DNA of 64,000 nt from Caprimulgus europaeus. Its lineage: Eukaryota; Chordata; Aves; Caprimulgiformes; Caprimulgidae. This document shows positions 11,108-24,000 of this stretch, piece after piece; the first letter of the stretch is position 1, and each line of letters starts with the position of its first letter. The notes under the pieces are model-generated. The model was not told the DNA's origin, did not search any database, and saw only the letters and a program-made list of their open reading frames with translations. Made by a program: the position numbers and the translations under genes. The stretch lies in the NCBI GenBank assembly GCA_907165065.1, contig OU015533.1, positions 25,126,578 to 25,190,577 of the forward strand, read 5' to 3'.

Positions 11108-14100
11108 ACAGAACCCACAGTCAGTTTGCAGTGTACGATTCAGAGTGGCATGCAATGCGCAATAATCTTTAAAAAAAAATTACAAGGTATTTTCTTTAGT
11201 AGCTGTACATTCTGTCCCCTGCCCAGTCACCATAAATACTGTTGCATGACAGAGCTTACAATTTAATTAGTGTGGCTTCTGTCTCTAATTAAGACAATAA
11301 TGGTTGTGTTTTCTTGTGAAATGCAAGCTGAGGATTAATGGGGTAGGCCTCAAACCAGGGCAGAGTATGAGGATTAGAATTAGCCAAACTGACTAAACCC
11401 TCAGACCCGTACAGGGCTCTTCAGTACCTCCACGTGGTTATGCACTATCTGTGAGCTTGAGGAATAGAAGCAGTTTCAAACGTAGTCTATGATATGCTTT
11501 TTAATTTCTGTTTCTGGCAATGCAAAGGTTGCTGTTGGATCTGCAAAGTAGTTGGTTGCTCTCAAATGTAACAATGAACATGACAGCTGGGGTTCATAGC
11601 TCTTACCCTTTCCATAACAGCTGCTGTGTGTCCATCTGCCTGAAGAAGAGAAAATATGCTATAGATTTAAGTAAATATTTGTGAGCTACACTAGGAAGAG
11701 AAGAGGGAGTGGCAGATTATTTGCCTTTTAAATTTACAAATTCCAACTTGTAATTTTATTTTGTTTTTCGTAGTATTTTGGCCAAATCAATGCAACATAA
11801 ACCTATGAACAGTAAGTTCAGGTAAAGGAAGTGGTAAAGCAGCCGTGTTGTAATCACTTGGCCTTTCCTAAAGCTGTGATATTTTCCTTCGTACCTTTAG
11901 GTTTTAGGTTTCCCACTTGAAATGCCTAGACCAGTTCCCCAGAGGCTATACAACAGATTGCTGTTCATAGTTCTCTTGACATTTTGCGCCTCCTTGATTG
12001 CCTCATTTTTCTCCCAACTATACCACCTTTGTCAATCCAAATATATACTTGTCCTCTATGATGTGTGCACTTTCTAATAGTTGAAATGTTATTCAAACTG
12101 TTAATGCAGTGTACGAGAGCTGTGCATGGGCTAGGGGGGAAGGATCATAGCCTTCAGCTCCAATACCTGCTGACTGTCCAGTCCAGAGCTGTACTGGCCC
12201 TTGGCTGCCAGCTCGTGGTGCAAATACACAGTGGTATTGTTAGCCCCTGCCACCTTACACTGTTTCTGGTGCAATGACTTTCTGATATATTCGTTATTAG
12301 ATTTCCCCTTCAATGTTCTTCAGAGTTTTGAGAGATTTATTCAGAATTTGCAAATTTTTATGCTTTAATCTTAACTTTGTGAACACATTAACTCAATCAT
12401 TTTGCATAAAGCTATCAAATAATGTCAGTCGTAAACTTGTGCTGTCTCTTTTCTATATACTGTTTGCTATTTGAATTATTTTAAAATTACACAGCATTCT
12501 TTTGTAAAGTTTGAATGTATTGACTTCAGCATTTTCTACCTTTGCTGTGTTCTTTTTCACTTATGTTATTTGTAGTAAGTCAGTAAAAACAATTTCAAAG
12601 GAGCAGTAAAGAATAAAGCTATGTAAAAAGTAGGTAGAGATTAACAAGGACTTGATAAACATGCTGATCCCTTGAGGGCAACAGAAGCATGCTAACTTAC
12701 ATCAATTGAAGGAGTTTTAAGTACAATAAAACAGAACTATTAAGCTGGGATTGATGTAAATTAGGCTAATAGCGGTCTCTAGAAAAGGGGCAGTATCTCA
12801 TAACAAAGAAGTTTTATTTCTTGATGCCACTGCATGTGTTCCACAGTAAGCTCTCTGTCTTTTTTTCTTTCTTCTGTTCTCCTGCTTCATCTGGTTGTGG
12901 ACACCATGCTCAGTGCTAAGAAATGCAGAACATGCTTTTGGAGGGCATGGAAACTTTATTAATTTCATATTTTAACATCTCTGGCAAGATTCCCATGTTG
13001 AAAGCTGATGGAAACAAGCTGCTCTTTAGGCCATAGATATCTTAAGGGACATGTAGTTCTGCTTTCTTGACTGGTTCTTGGGTAGTTTGCCATGAAGAAT
13101 GTGTCATAGCTGTGTGATATAACACAGAAAAACACCGACGTTAGATAAATCTGCTTATAGATAAAATGTAATTTCTTATAAAGAAATGTAATAAGTGCAA
13201 ACTAATTTTGAAATTATTTTTTTAAAGACAAGCGCACCAGGGGGCGTGTTCGTTACTTCTCTGGGTTTCCAGCACCAAGCTGTGCTTTCTCAGCTCCTGC
13301 CCTCTTTAGCATTCCGCCTCTCCTCTGCATTAATATACCCCTTTCTGGATTTCAGACACAGGGGACACAGGCATGTCCTCTTGTCCAGGCTGTGGGTGCT
13401 CCATGCCTCTCCCCTCCAGCTGCCCCTCGTGCATCCTGGCTGATGCAGTCTTCCGTGCTCGTCCTGAGCGTCCTTTGCCATCTCAGGAGAGCCTTAGTGG
13501 GGGCTGTCAGGGGCTGGGGAGTATGAAAGGAAAAAACCTTGAAGAACAAAATGTGTGGAAATTCCGAGTGTTAAGTATACCAAGAAAAATCAGTTATTTT
13601 CCTAATGGGCCTTGTACCTAATAGCAGTGTAAGGTGCCATTTCTTAATGGCAGCAAGTGAAATATTTTTGCGCTTTATGTTGCTGATTGTGTCAAGGTGG
13701 GTTATACATTTCAGCCATGCTGAAGCAGATTTAGATGTAATGGTACAACTTCCAAATGTGAGTTTCTTGTTTGGAAGGCCAAGTCTAAACAGAAATAAAT
13801 GTGTATGTGTATTGTGAGATCCAGAAAATAATTCAAGCAGACCTTTCTGAAGTTTTTCTTTCTAAACAATGTCAGTATAGTGCAAAAATTACTTTCAATT
13901 CTTTAGGCTCTCACAGATTGCAGCACGGAAAATTAATACTTTTTCAGCTAATGCCAATTTTTTGCATTAAAGGATAAATGAGGAAGTGTGAAGCTTCTAG
14001 GCTTCTCTGACTTCTGTGCGCTTCTCAGACAGCTAATCTTTATTTATCTTTATATTTTGTATAATGTGTACTTAGTGCTTGTCATTTTATTCTAATTGCC

Positions 14101-14212
14101 AACCATTGCTTGTGTTTATGAGTTAAATACTCAAATAATGATGGAGTTATGGTGCATTTTTAAAGCCTTTTTTCAACTATCTCAGGTCAAGAAGATGAAT
14201 ATTTTATTTGAC
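11108..14212. other. presumed intron, no feature recognised
   Basis: AT-rich unique sequence between two LTR insertions. It contains a somewhat GC-richer patch at about 13,230-13,520 with overlapping short frames on both strands but no recognisable product and no CR1 or LTR match. Confidence 0.5.
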
Positions 14213-14566
14213 CGTGCTGGTTTTGGCTGGCATAGAGTTAATTTTCTTCACAGTAGCTAGTATGAAGCTATGTTTTGGATTTGTGTTGGAAACAGTGTTG
14301 ATAAGATAATACAGGGATGTTTTAGTTACTGCTGAGCAGTGCTTACACAAAGTTAAGTCCTTTTCTACTTCCCACACAACCCCACCAATGAGCATGCTGG
14401 GGCTGCACAAGAAGTTGAGTGGGGACACAGCTGGGACAGCTGACCCCAGCTGACCAAAGGGATATTCCAGACCATACAATGTCATGCTCAGCTTAGACAG
14501 CTGGGGGAAGAAGGAAAAAGGGGGGGATGTTTGGAGTGATGGCGTTTATCTTCCCAAGTCATTGTT
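14213..14566 (+). mobile_element. truncated ERVL-type LTR
   Basis: The block starts CGTGCTGGTTTTGGCTGG (an expected TG start changed to CG). It continues with an avian LTR I recognise: 'gagttaattttcttcacag', 'gttttagttactgctgagca', 'ccaaagggatattcca', then a G-run and 'gtgatggcgtttatcttccc'. The family normally continues for a few hundred more bases to a TACA/CACA end, and that part is missing. The sequence instead passes directly into a CR1 fragment. No internal retroviral sequence is present. Family assignment is from memory of bird repeats; the class label (ERVL) is less certain than its being an LTR. Confidence 0.7.
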
Positions 14567-14703
14567 CATAGAATCACAGAATGGTAGGGGTTGAAAGGGA
14601 CCTCTGAAGATTATCTGATCCACCCCCCTAGGATCATCTAGAGTAGATCACACAGGAATACGTCCAGGTGGGTTTTGAATGTCTCCAGGGACATGAGGTT
14701 TTG
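14567..14703 (-). mobile_element. CR1 LINE 3' fragment
   Basis: It begins with the reverse complement of the CR1 terminal octamers (TCATAGAATCACAGAATGGT) and continues with the antisense CR1 3' UTR: 'gaaagggacctctgaaga', 'gatccacccccct', 'gtccaggtgggttttgaatgtctccag'. It is a 5'-truncated copy of about 137 bp with no coding capacity, directly abutting the truncated LTR on its left. Confidence 0.85.
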
Positions 14704-16720
14704 CTCATTATTTCTGTTTTGCTAATATGGGCGTGTGCGCATATGAGCAGAATGCAGGAGGCAACAGCATTTGCTGTGTCACATGAAAAGTAGAGAAAGA
14801 AAGTACTTTAGGTCAATGGTGCTCCATTCTAGGAGGTGATGGATCTTCCAAATAATGATATTAGAATTTTGCTCCCATTAGAAATTTTCCCATGACGTTT
14901 GCTTTTAGTGTTGCTGCGAAGTTTGCCTGAACATAAGAGTGACCTTGCTTGTTAGCCGTGGTGGACAGGGACTGTGTGGTTTCACTTGATGATCTACGCA
15001 AGACCTACCTACCTAAATGAAAAGAGAGAATACGTATCTCAGAAAAGGGGTATGAAGAGAACATGATTTAGCAAATGGGCTTTGTTGTTCAGAATGTGAG
15101 GTCAGAAACTTTAAGCAGAGACAGAATATTTTTCCCCTTTGGGTTGTTCCTGATTGCAAATTGCAACGGCCAGTTCTGAATGAGCTCATAAATCTGCAAA
15201 CCTTGTTCAACCACAGGACGATCGTGTGCTGGACAACCAGGCATTGGCTGGTTCAGGCAACAGCTATGACCACGCTTGTATCTACAAACCTCCTTGGTTA
15301 GAAATGGCAGAAAGTCAAACCGTTCCAGTGCTATTACTAGTTTTAAGAAAAAAAATGACATTTTACTAATAGTTTCAAAGACTAAAACATTAGCATTTGA
15401 AAGGAATGGATGGTAGACTTCAGACTCATAGCAGTTGTTTGTAACAGCTTCCTGTTATCTTGCTGAGGGTCTGACTGGAGTGGTGTAGAACTGGACATCA
15501 GTGCCCTGCACAGCTGCAGAGTTTAAAGAAAAAAAAAAAGTGAGGGAAGTAGATTTCCTAATTTCTCAAATGCATGGGCAAAGCCCTGCTTGGTAGAATA
15601 GGGGCAATTTTCCTGCTTCAGGAGACTTTTTAAAAATCAGAGAAAATAAGAATGAATGTGAGATTTTCTTTCCATAACACTGCAATTTCCAACTGAATAT
15701 CTAAAGTGCTTTCCCCCCCTCTGCTCCTTGTTAATCTGCCTTTTAGTGTTTTTATATTTGGGAAGCTGTCCCAAAACATTTGTTAGGTGCCACTATGTAG
15801 CATTAATACAATTAACCTTACAAGTCCTTTTTCTTCCTTAGCATATTTGTTTGGTAGTCTTTCAAAAATTATTTTCCTGCTATTTTCTGATGTTGGTTAC
15901 TTTTGGAACAGGTATTGCATACAGCAGGGGAGTTTCTCTTCTGTGTAAATGCCTATGGGCATCTTGGCTGAGGTTGCTGACACATATTTGGCTACACAGT
16001 GACTTACCAGCTATTGTCAAGGACTAAGGAATGTTACAAAAATAAAATGAATTACTTAAGAAAATTGATGTTGTCCTTACCATTGGAGTGATCTCTCCTC
16101 CAAAGGAAGAAAATAACTTGTAACAGAACTTGAAAGTTGATGTTGAGATAAAATAAGTGTCAAGGTTAATAGAATATTTTATGGTATTTGGGTATGGAAA
16201 TGTCCTAAAGTGCCTTTAAAAAAAAAAAGTGGCTAAGTTGAGTAGATTTGTTTATTCAGTGGCAATATACACATTAATGAAAAGTTTTTCATTAGTTTTT
16301 CACACTGATTAGGTCTTACTTTTGAGACAAATTTGGATGCTCCTCTCTTAATTCAGTCCTCTCCTTTCTGGAGGTATATTTATTTGTAAAAACAACAGTA
16401 TTATGCCTGGTGATACATAATATTTTTTTGAGATAACATTTATGTATAAATAAATGCATATCACAATGTATTTTTGCTGTCTAGATAAGAGATGATGCAG
16501 AGTCAATGCAGTCCAACAGTTTTATTCTAGTGAATTTATAAATACTGAGTTGCCCCGTGTATAACCTGATTTTATAATTTGTGAATGGTAACAAGGATCA
16601 GAGGGAGAAATTTTATCTGTGTTTCTGTTTTTACTGTATCTTTTATGGTTTTTAATATAGTAGCATTTTATCCTTTATAATTTTTGGCGTTACTCTTGCA
16701 TGCAATATTCTTTTAAGGAC

Positions 16721-16740
16721 TATTCTTATGTATTCTTATG
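16721..16740. repeat. perfect 10-bp tandem duplication
   Basis: TATTCTTATG occurs twice with no spacer. A small local duplication. Confidence 0.9.
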
Positions 16741-17719
16741 CATAGAGACTGCTGTCAGATAATGTTAAGAGATTTCTCAGTAGCTATGGAATCAGTAGAC
16801 AACAGTAAGAGAAGCTTAAAAAGAAGATGCGAAACTTCAGACCGTGGGTTGTATGGCATCGGAAGTTCAGAAAAACCTGATGACTTGACTGCAGTTTCTG
16901 ACACAAACTATTTAGGTCTTCATGGCCAGATAAACATGAAATAAACCCTTCTATCCCATTTTCTGCTTCAGCAGTGGTACATAACTGTTCTGTTTCATAA
17001 GCATGTGTGATTCCCCTGAAGAGGATGTTTGTATTTTGATCACCAGTTTTATTCATACAAATTTATCACTAGAATCCTAACCATATTTTGTTGAATCTTG
17101 CTCTGGAAGATCTGAATTTATCAGCTTCTCACGTGAGAATATGAATCTCTTGGAGTGGGGACAGTGCTCCCTGGTTTGTCAAAGTCAGTGACCAGAGAGA
17201 CGAGGAACACTTGGCTCCAGCCGAGGTTGTAGATAAAATCTTACGTTGATTGTTAGCAGCAGGGTGGAGGTGTGGATAGGATCCTGGCAGCTGGGGGGGT
17301 TTAATGATACAAGCATGAAGTCTGATGTCATCATGAAAGAAAATGTTTAGTGTCCTGTCTTGAGCATGAGTATATACTGAGCAGCAATAAATGCCTCCTC
17401 TTCAGCTTGAGAATCAGTCCTTACAGAATTGCGGTTGAACGTTGTACTGCTTCCTCCTGAGAAATCCTGACAACAGTAATTGAAACAACCAGATTTATGT
17501 TTAGCTGCTTGCTGCTGGAGGTCTTTTTGTTATCTTTAACACAGTGTTAGTTTAGATCACCCTTTAATCTAAATAAGAGAGACCATGTATGCTTTCTGTC
17601 TTGACTGTATGTCAGTACGGAATGTCCAGAGAACTCTTTCTTTTGATGCTAGTGTACTGTGTGAAATTTCAGTTTATAATCTCTGATATGAAAACAATTT
17701 GGCTTTTAAAATTATTTGT

Positions 17720-17742
17720 GTGTTTATTTATTTATTTATTTA
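17720..17742. repeat. (TTTA)n microsatellite
   Basis: About five TTTA units in a row, ending TTTAGGG. A short tetranucleotide repeat. Confidence 0.85.
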
Positions 17743-20391
17743 GGGTATCCTCCTATCTCCCTACTTTGAAGTATAGTACCAAGTCCTTAAAAAAATGATT
17801 TGTTTAGTTGAAGATCAGTGTGAATATGCAAGTGCAGCAAGTCTGTGAGTCTGTAATAGCTCTGCCCTGTGATTTGAAGCACCGAAGCAGTGTCCTACTG
17901 TAGCCCTGCTGAAATAGATGAAAGGCTATATGTGCTATAAACTCCAAGACCTGCACATAAATATCTGTACAAGCAAAAATGTCTTCTGAAAATCAGCTCA
18001 AAACAGAATGCAAAACCAAAAAAACACATTATTTTGTTTTGTTGTGATAGTTATGAGTTGCAGCTTCTGATGCAGTTCTTCCAACGGTTGGGTGGAAAAT
18101 CCCCTACTGCTGAACTTAGAAAGAGATCGTCAGAAAACTTGTCAAACTCTCAGGAGGTTGTGCTAACGCTAATTTGTAATTAGTGTTTTGATCAAACACA
18201 AGCAAGACCCCCACTGTGGGGAAGGCCAGCTACAGGTAACTGCAACACAGCTGAATCCAAGAAAGATTCAAAGCCCACTGAATTTTGGGGCAGAATTTTT
18301 AATTAACAATCCTCCTGTTAATGAATCCATGACAGCAGGTTTCAAGATGATGGACCCAAGTAAGAAGCCAATGCAGTCACAGGCAGGAGGCCAGGGTGGC
18401 TCATGTGCCACAGTGCCCATACAGGTGACAGCCCACTGGCTTCACACATAGCAGAGCTTGCTGCCAAGAGGAACAGACTGACCCTCTCCACGTCCACCCG
18501 AGAGAGGACAAGTAGTTACAGACTTAAATTGCAGCGAGGGAGATTTAGTGCAAGGAATAGTGCAAGGAACATTTTAATTTGTTGTTTAGTCACATAGCTC
18601 CTCAGAAAATTAACACACTGTCAATAGTACTAGTTGTAAGGACAACTCTTACTTTAATTTTCCTGTTATCTTCTGAATATGGTCCACCATTGTCTCTTGT
18701 TTTATTAACATTTCAGAATGCATAACAGTTTATAATAGAGAACTATGAGTCCTATTATCTCTTCCTCCAGGCTTAAATAAGAGTAATGTCTTTTCATATC
18801 ATATTATGTATGCTAAAGCATCATTGTGAAATTGAAAATGCCTCTGAGTACATTTTATAAAAGTTGAAAGCCCCTGAGTGATAATGGCAGGATATCACTA
18901 ACCTTGTTGATGTATTAAGTGCTAATAATAGCATTGCAGGATGCAAAAGATGCAAAACATCTTGATAGTCAGTTATCTGTGACCTAGGCCTCTCAGATGG
19001 TCTTGCTGTTCAAGTGTTCTCAGTGGTAAAATCTGCTTTCTTATGTTAGAGAACTGGAGTGCATTCCTTGGACAGAGAAAAATGTCTGAAAATGTAACAC
19101 ACTTGTAAGAAAGAACCACTTGTTCTGAAAGTAACAGAGGCCAAGAAAGTTTTTTGTCCAAAAATAGTTGCAAGTGCTTGCAAATATAGCTAAACAAACA
19201 CTGTAATGGAGCTTTCTGACCAGTTGTGGCTAAGTAAGTCCACCAGAAATTGCTGAAGTTGTATCTCTTACTCCGTTTAGTGTGAGCTATTCTCAGGCTT
19301 TGGGAACTGGGATGATCCATGGGAAAAAAAGGGTTATAGTTAAGATAGCATCCTTAGAAAATTACTGCTAATGCCTTTAAAAATATTTTTTGTACCTTTT
19401 TTCCTTTCCTCCACTTAAAAGATGAGCACAGGATGGCTGTGTCACATTAGGTCTGTCGCACCCTGTGTCCTGCCTCTGGCAGTAACTCATGGCAGGGAGC
19501 AAAACATGCGGCTTGCACTGGGTGCTGTCGGACTAGGAGGCATCTCAGCTTGAGATACATCTTTCCCTCCCTAGTTGCTTCCTAGACCTTAAATGCGGTA
19601 TGTATATATACTTATTACAGTGTGCTACAGTGTGTGTAGGTTGGAAGAAACTCAGGGAAAATACATTGTAAGCAGTGATGTGGGCTGGTTAGTGTAGGCT
19701 GGAGAAACCTTTAGGTGTTACAGGGCAGAAACTAAAGTGAAAACAGAGTATGCACAATTAAAAGAAAAATTTGGGTTATTTTCCATCTTTCTGGTAGGGT
19801 CTTAAAGGATGCACTTTAAGTTTCTGCGTGGCATCCGTCACTCGCCTCTCCAGGGGCGATGGATACGGGAGAGGTTTGGATCGATCTGTACCTCCTGTGG
19901 GCCTGGCAGAAAATAGAGAGACAGTACTTGGATCTGCAGGAGAGGATTTTTGGTTCCATTAGATTAGGAAGTGCAGTTTATTGGTTCATTATACTCTGAA
20001 AAAGGTTGCAGTTTTGTACCTTTGTTAGCGAATTTGGATTAAATTTAGCAAGTATTTTCCATAAAAGGAAAAATGGAGGAAAAATTTGAAAAACTGAAAT
20101 TTAATTTTAATATGTTTGCAATGAGATTATAATTTTGGTATGTCTTAATGATGAAATGGACTTTTTCCACCAAGTTACTTGAAATTTCTTCTTCCTTTTG
20201 GTCTCTGAACTGAAAAAAATGCACTATTGATACAGCATAAGCAGGTTTTTTTTCCAGGTAAGGATTTGAGGTTTACGAAACATGTCAATAAACATGCCCA
20301 AGGAAAAACTTGTCTGTTCAAAAAATATAAGGCATACTTTTCTAGTTAAGAAAAGCCATCCTGGCATATGGTGTTTTAAGATCCAAAATGT

Positions 20392-21055
20392 TCATATACT
20401 GAGATGAAGCTCCTGAAGGAACTTTGAGGCAATAGCTTCTGCTTTTAAAGCTTCCACCTTTATTTGTTTTAGCAGAGACTTACTTTGTGAAAATTTTTCA
20501 TCCCAGATTCTGAAAGATGTTAACAGTGCCCTGCCAAACTGTTGTTGACAATCTATGTCTTGTAGGATGCTGTTATATATAAATAGCTTTAACAAATATA
20601 TTTAATTTTTCGAGCCAGGAGAAACATTCGGAGTCTAGAATAACATTAATGTCTCTGGCGTAGTAGCTGTTGCAGTCTTGTATGACAACTGTTGTACACA
20701 TTATCTTATGTGACTGTAGTGATGGAATAGATTGGGTTTTTGTATGTGATTGACATGTTATTGCATACAGAGCTGCCTCATCTATTTTTTTTTTCAGTGC
20801 CTTGCATGCTGTGGCAGTAATCTGTGTTTGCTGCCAGTGTGCTAGTGTGACCCATCCTGTTTGCTCAGCATCCCAAAAGACAATTAGGAATGGTTGCCCG
20901 AGCAACAGAATATCCTTGTCAAATACCACAGGGATTGCTGTAATGCCAGTTGGACCGTTCAGTCAGAAGTGGCATGCTTCCACATGCAAAACGGTGGAGT
21001 AGCGAAGGAATGCTGTTTCCTGTTTGATTTTTATCTTTGCTTGGACTGTTTTCTG
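20392..21055 (-). pseudogene. unidentified broken coding-like region
   Basis: On the minus strand a good splice-acceptor-like sequence (pyrimidine tract ending CACTTCAG, AG at 21,057-21,056) is followed by an open frame starting at 21,055. That frame runs about 30 codons to a single TGA and then stays open in the same frame for about 130 more codons, to about 20,573. Another frame, open from 20,595 to 20,392, takes over and has charged, helix-like composition (KSLLKQIKVEALKAEAIASK). A GTAAGT donor-like site lies at 20,483-20,478. I do not recognise the product. The pattern fits a decayed exon, a processed pseudogene or an old transposon-derived gene with one nonsense and one frameshift change. 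It could also be chance, since both breaks lie where intact coding would be needed. No poly-A tail was seen. Confidence 0.3.
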
Positions 21056-24000
21056 CTGAAGTGGTAAAAAATAAGCAAGGGCATGGAGTAAACAGAGAAG
21101 CAGAAAACAAAACATTTTAAAAGCAACATGAACAAGGAAAGGAATCCTCTGGGAAAGAGAGGTGGGGAGGCCCTGCATTTTGGATGCAGGAACAAAGCAA
21201 TGGAAAAAATCAAATGGAAAAGAGTGTCAGTGTGGAAGAAGCATTTAAACAGAATGAAACCATTTAGAAAATGAAAGAGGAAGAAAACATGGGAAATGTT
21301 GAAGGAACAGTGTAAAGGGGTAAAAATGGGAAACATCTTTTTTTTTAAGCATCTAGTAACTTATGTTAAAACTCTTTGAGAGATACAGTTTTTGTCTTTA
21401 CTGAAAACTCTGTATTTAAAAAAAAAAACTCTGTGTATTTTTAAAAAATTAAATATAAAGCAGAAATCAACAGACTTACTGATGCTTTGATATTTGGGTT
21501 TGTTTCCCTAATACAAAACCTGCCAAAGATGCCTTCTGGGTGCAGATGGCTTATCGGTCTGGTGTGGTTAAGGCACACACGTATTTTGCAGCCAACAGCA
21601 CACAAGGGAGCAATATGGCTAGTATCACATCTGTCTGCCTTTTTTCTTCTCAGCTTGAATGAAGAGCTACCTATTTACAGCTAGGATAACCGCAGAGAGG
21701 CCTTGGCGCCCGCCCAGACAAAGGGCTCACACTCACGTCTCTGCATCCATAGTGGGATGTTCTAGCTGTTAACCCGCCTAATTTTCCGTGTTTTATACAC
21801 ATAGAGTCTGTGAATTATTGGATACCTCCTGAACTGTGCAAAGTATTTCTTCAGTCTGTTCAGAGCATTTGAGCTTTATAATAAATCCAGAGCAATTCAG
21901 ATGTTTAGATCTTGGCCATTTTCTTTAGCCAGTAAGGAATTATAATACATGGAAGTCTTTCAAAATAAAAGCTAAGCCATGCGGAGAGACCAACAACAAA
22001 GTAAATAGGAAATAGCAAATATCTTCTTTCAGTGTTTTTTCTGAGAGAGATGTATGTATGTATTTGTTTTTTACCAGCGGCCTCATCAGGAGCCAGTTTA
22101 TTCTGCCATGTGGGGGCTAGTTTCTCTAATTCTTACAGAAAGACATTCCTTGTTAGTCCAGAAGTGCTTGTGTTCTCCTTTAACTGCTTTTCTGCTATGT
22201 AATTTCATTATGGATGATGTCATCTTTAAGGCTTGTGTTTTCTCCAGTAGCATGGTTTGATAGGATCAACAAAATCTGTTACATTGATGTCTGTCTTAAT
22301 GTATTAAAATTTAATTTTTGCTGGTCATTGTAGCACTCTGTCAGCTACTTTTAATGTAGCTGCTGCTGCTGATAGTCACAATTACTACAGGGGATTCATG
22401 CATTGGGACTGGATTTAGAAATCAGTGTGCAGTGGCTTATAAGTTACAGAGCTCTAATGCTAGCTACAGCAAAACTAGTCTCCCTTCGCTGGACTGCTTA
22501 ATAGTTGACATGAATTTATTTGATACATTCATCCACTTCTGTTCACGTCATATTTGTATTATAATCTGACCAACATATCTTTATGTTAGTGTGTGATGTT
22601 TTCATAGCAAGATGAAGTTCTGATTGTCTAGTCAGCTTCTTATACAAGCATCGATTGTCAAAGTAGCAGAAAATAATGAACCTGCTACAGAAAAGTACTA
22701 ATACAGTTGCTCTGTCCTGTCCCTCTAAATTTCATCTTCAGAGCAGCCCACTTCAAAGGAGTTGTCTTTTTCTTTTAGAAAGTCTGCACTTGATTTGAGT
22801 TCCCTTTTCACTAAAATATAAACTTGAAGCAATTGTGGTAGCTAGGCATATAAAGTAGTCATCTTGCTGTAAGAATTTGAGCAGGTTTCTTTTAAGAGCT
22901 TTGAGTCTTCTATTGGGAATTTTTGTTTTGTTTAAATTTCAAGTATAAATCAAATCTAAATACAGATTTAGGAGGTTAATTTTAGGATCCCCTTTGTTAA
23001 AAAAAAAATAAAATAAATTGACTCTTATCTCTAAGATAAAACTAACTAAAACAGAAAGATTATATGTTTGGGTACATTGTCCTCAGAATAAAGCATCTCT
23101 CTTTATATAAATAGAGATTTTTTAAAAATTATTTATTTTAGATGATAAAGAATAGTACATTTTTAAAGTGTAGTTGCAGTTAAAATTCCTTCTATCATTG
23201 TATGAATGTTATAAATAATACGCAGAGAGATGTAGCTTAATTTCCCTAACATTTAGAGTTAAAATAAATTTTACTGAAGTGTTTTTTCTTTCTATCTTGG
23301 AGTCAAAATCTCTGTTATGGTATGTGTATATAAAGATTCATAGGTTTTGTCTATTGACTAAAATATATTAAAAAAATGAAAAACATTTATTTACTTTTTA
23401 ATACAGAAATTAGTTGCTTTGTACTTTGCAAAGGTGTATATTTCATAGGTGCTTCAGTAAATTCCATCTGATGTGCTTAGAATTTATTGTATTTTAAACA
23501 ATACATTAATAATACTTAAAGTATTTCTAATCACGATAATATCCTTTAGAAAAAGAAAACAATAATTCTATAATTGTAGAACTTTTTTTTTTTCCTCTTC
23601 CATATATCTCCTTTACCTGCAATATCTGTGTCATCTCTAGTTTCTATTCTTCTGATCTCATATTTCCCAGGAGGTCTCTAAGTATTATTATTTTTATTAG
23701 ATTAAAATAGAATTTCTGAAACCTTTTATGTATATCTGCTATTAATGTGATTGAGAAGGGACTCTCTGGTCTGGTTTATTTATTTATTTGTTTGTAGTTG
23801 TATGTTGGAGTGCCTTGTCATAAATACTTTTGCAAGTTAAGTGGATTGGTGAGTCACTGTGATGTTAAAGTCAGATTACAGTCAACACCTCATCATCTAA
23901 CTCAACCCTTCAGAGGTGCATGGTCATTGGTAATGAGTCATCGCTCTTGACTTCACTGATATGTTCCTACTATTTCATATAACTTTGTTACTGTGACAGA

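Larger units (their letters stand above)
14704..20391. other. presumed intron, no gene recognised
   Basis: Unique AT-rich sequence. Simple repeats are a perfect 10-bp duplication and a TTTA run. A 68-codon frame at 16,738-16,944 (+) has a protein-like composition, but nothing in it is recognisable and it has no clear splice or promoter context. The segment at about 19,430-19,930 is GC-richer than its surroundings without a match I know. Confidence 0.5.

Noticed and set aside
16738-16944. 68-codon frame with protein-like composition
   Set aside because: No homologue recognised, no flanking splice sites that fit, and its length is within chance expectation for 64 kb.
18973-19320. Minus-strand frame of 115 codons
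   Set aside because: No motif, no splice or promoter context, no recognisable similarity; likely chance.
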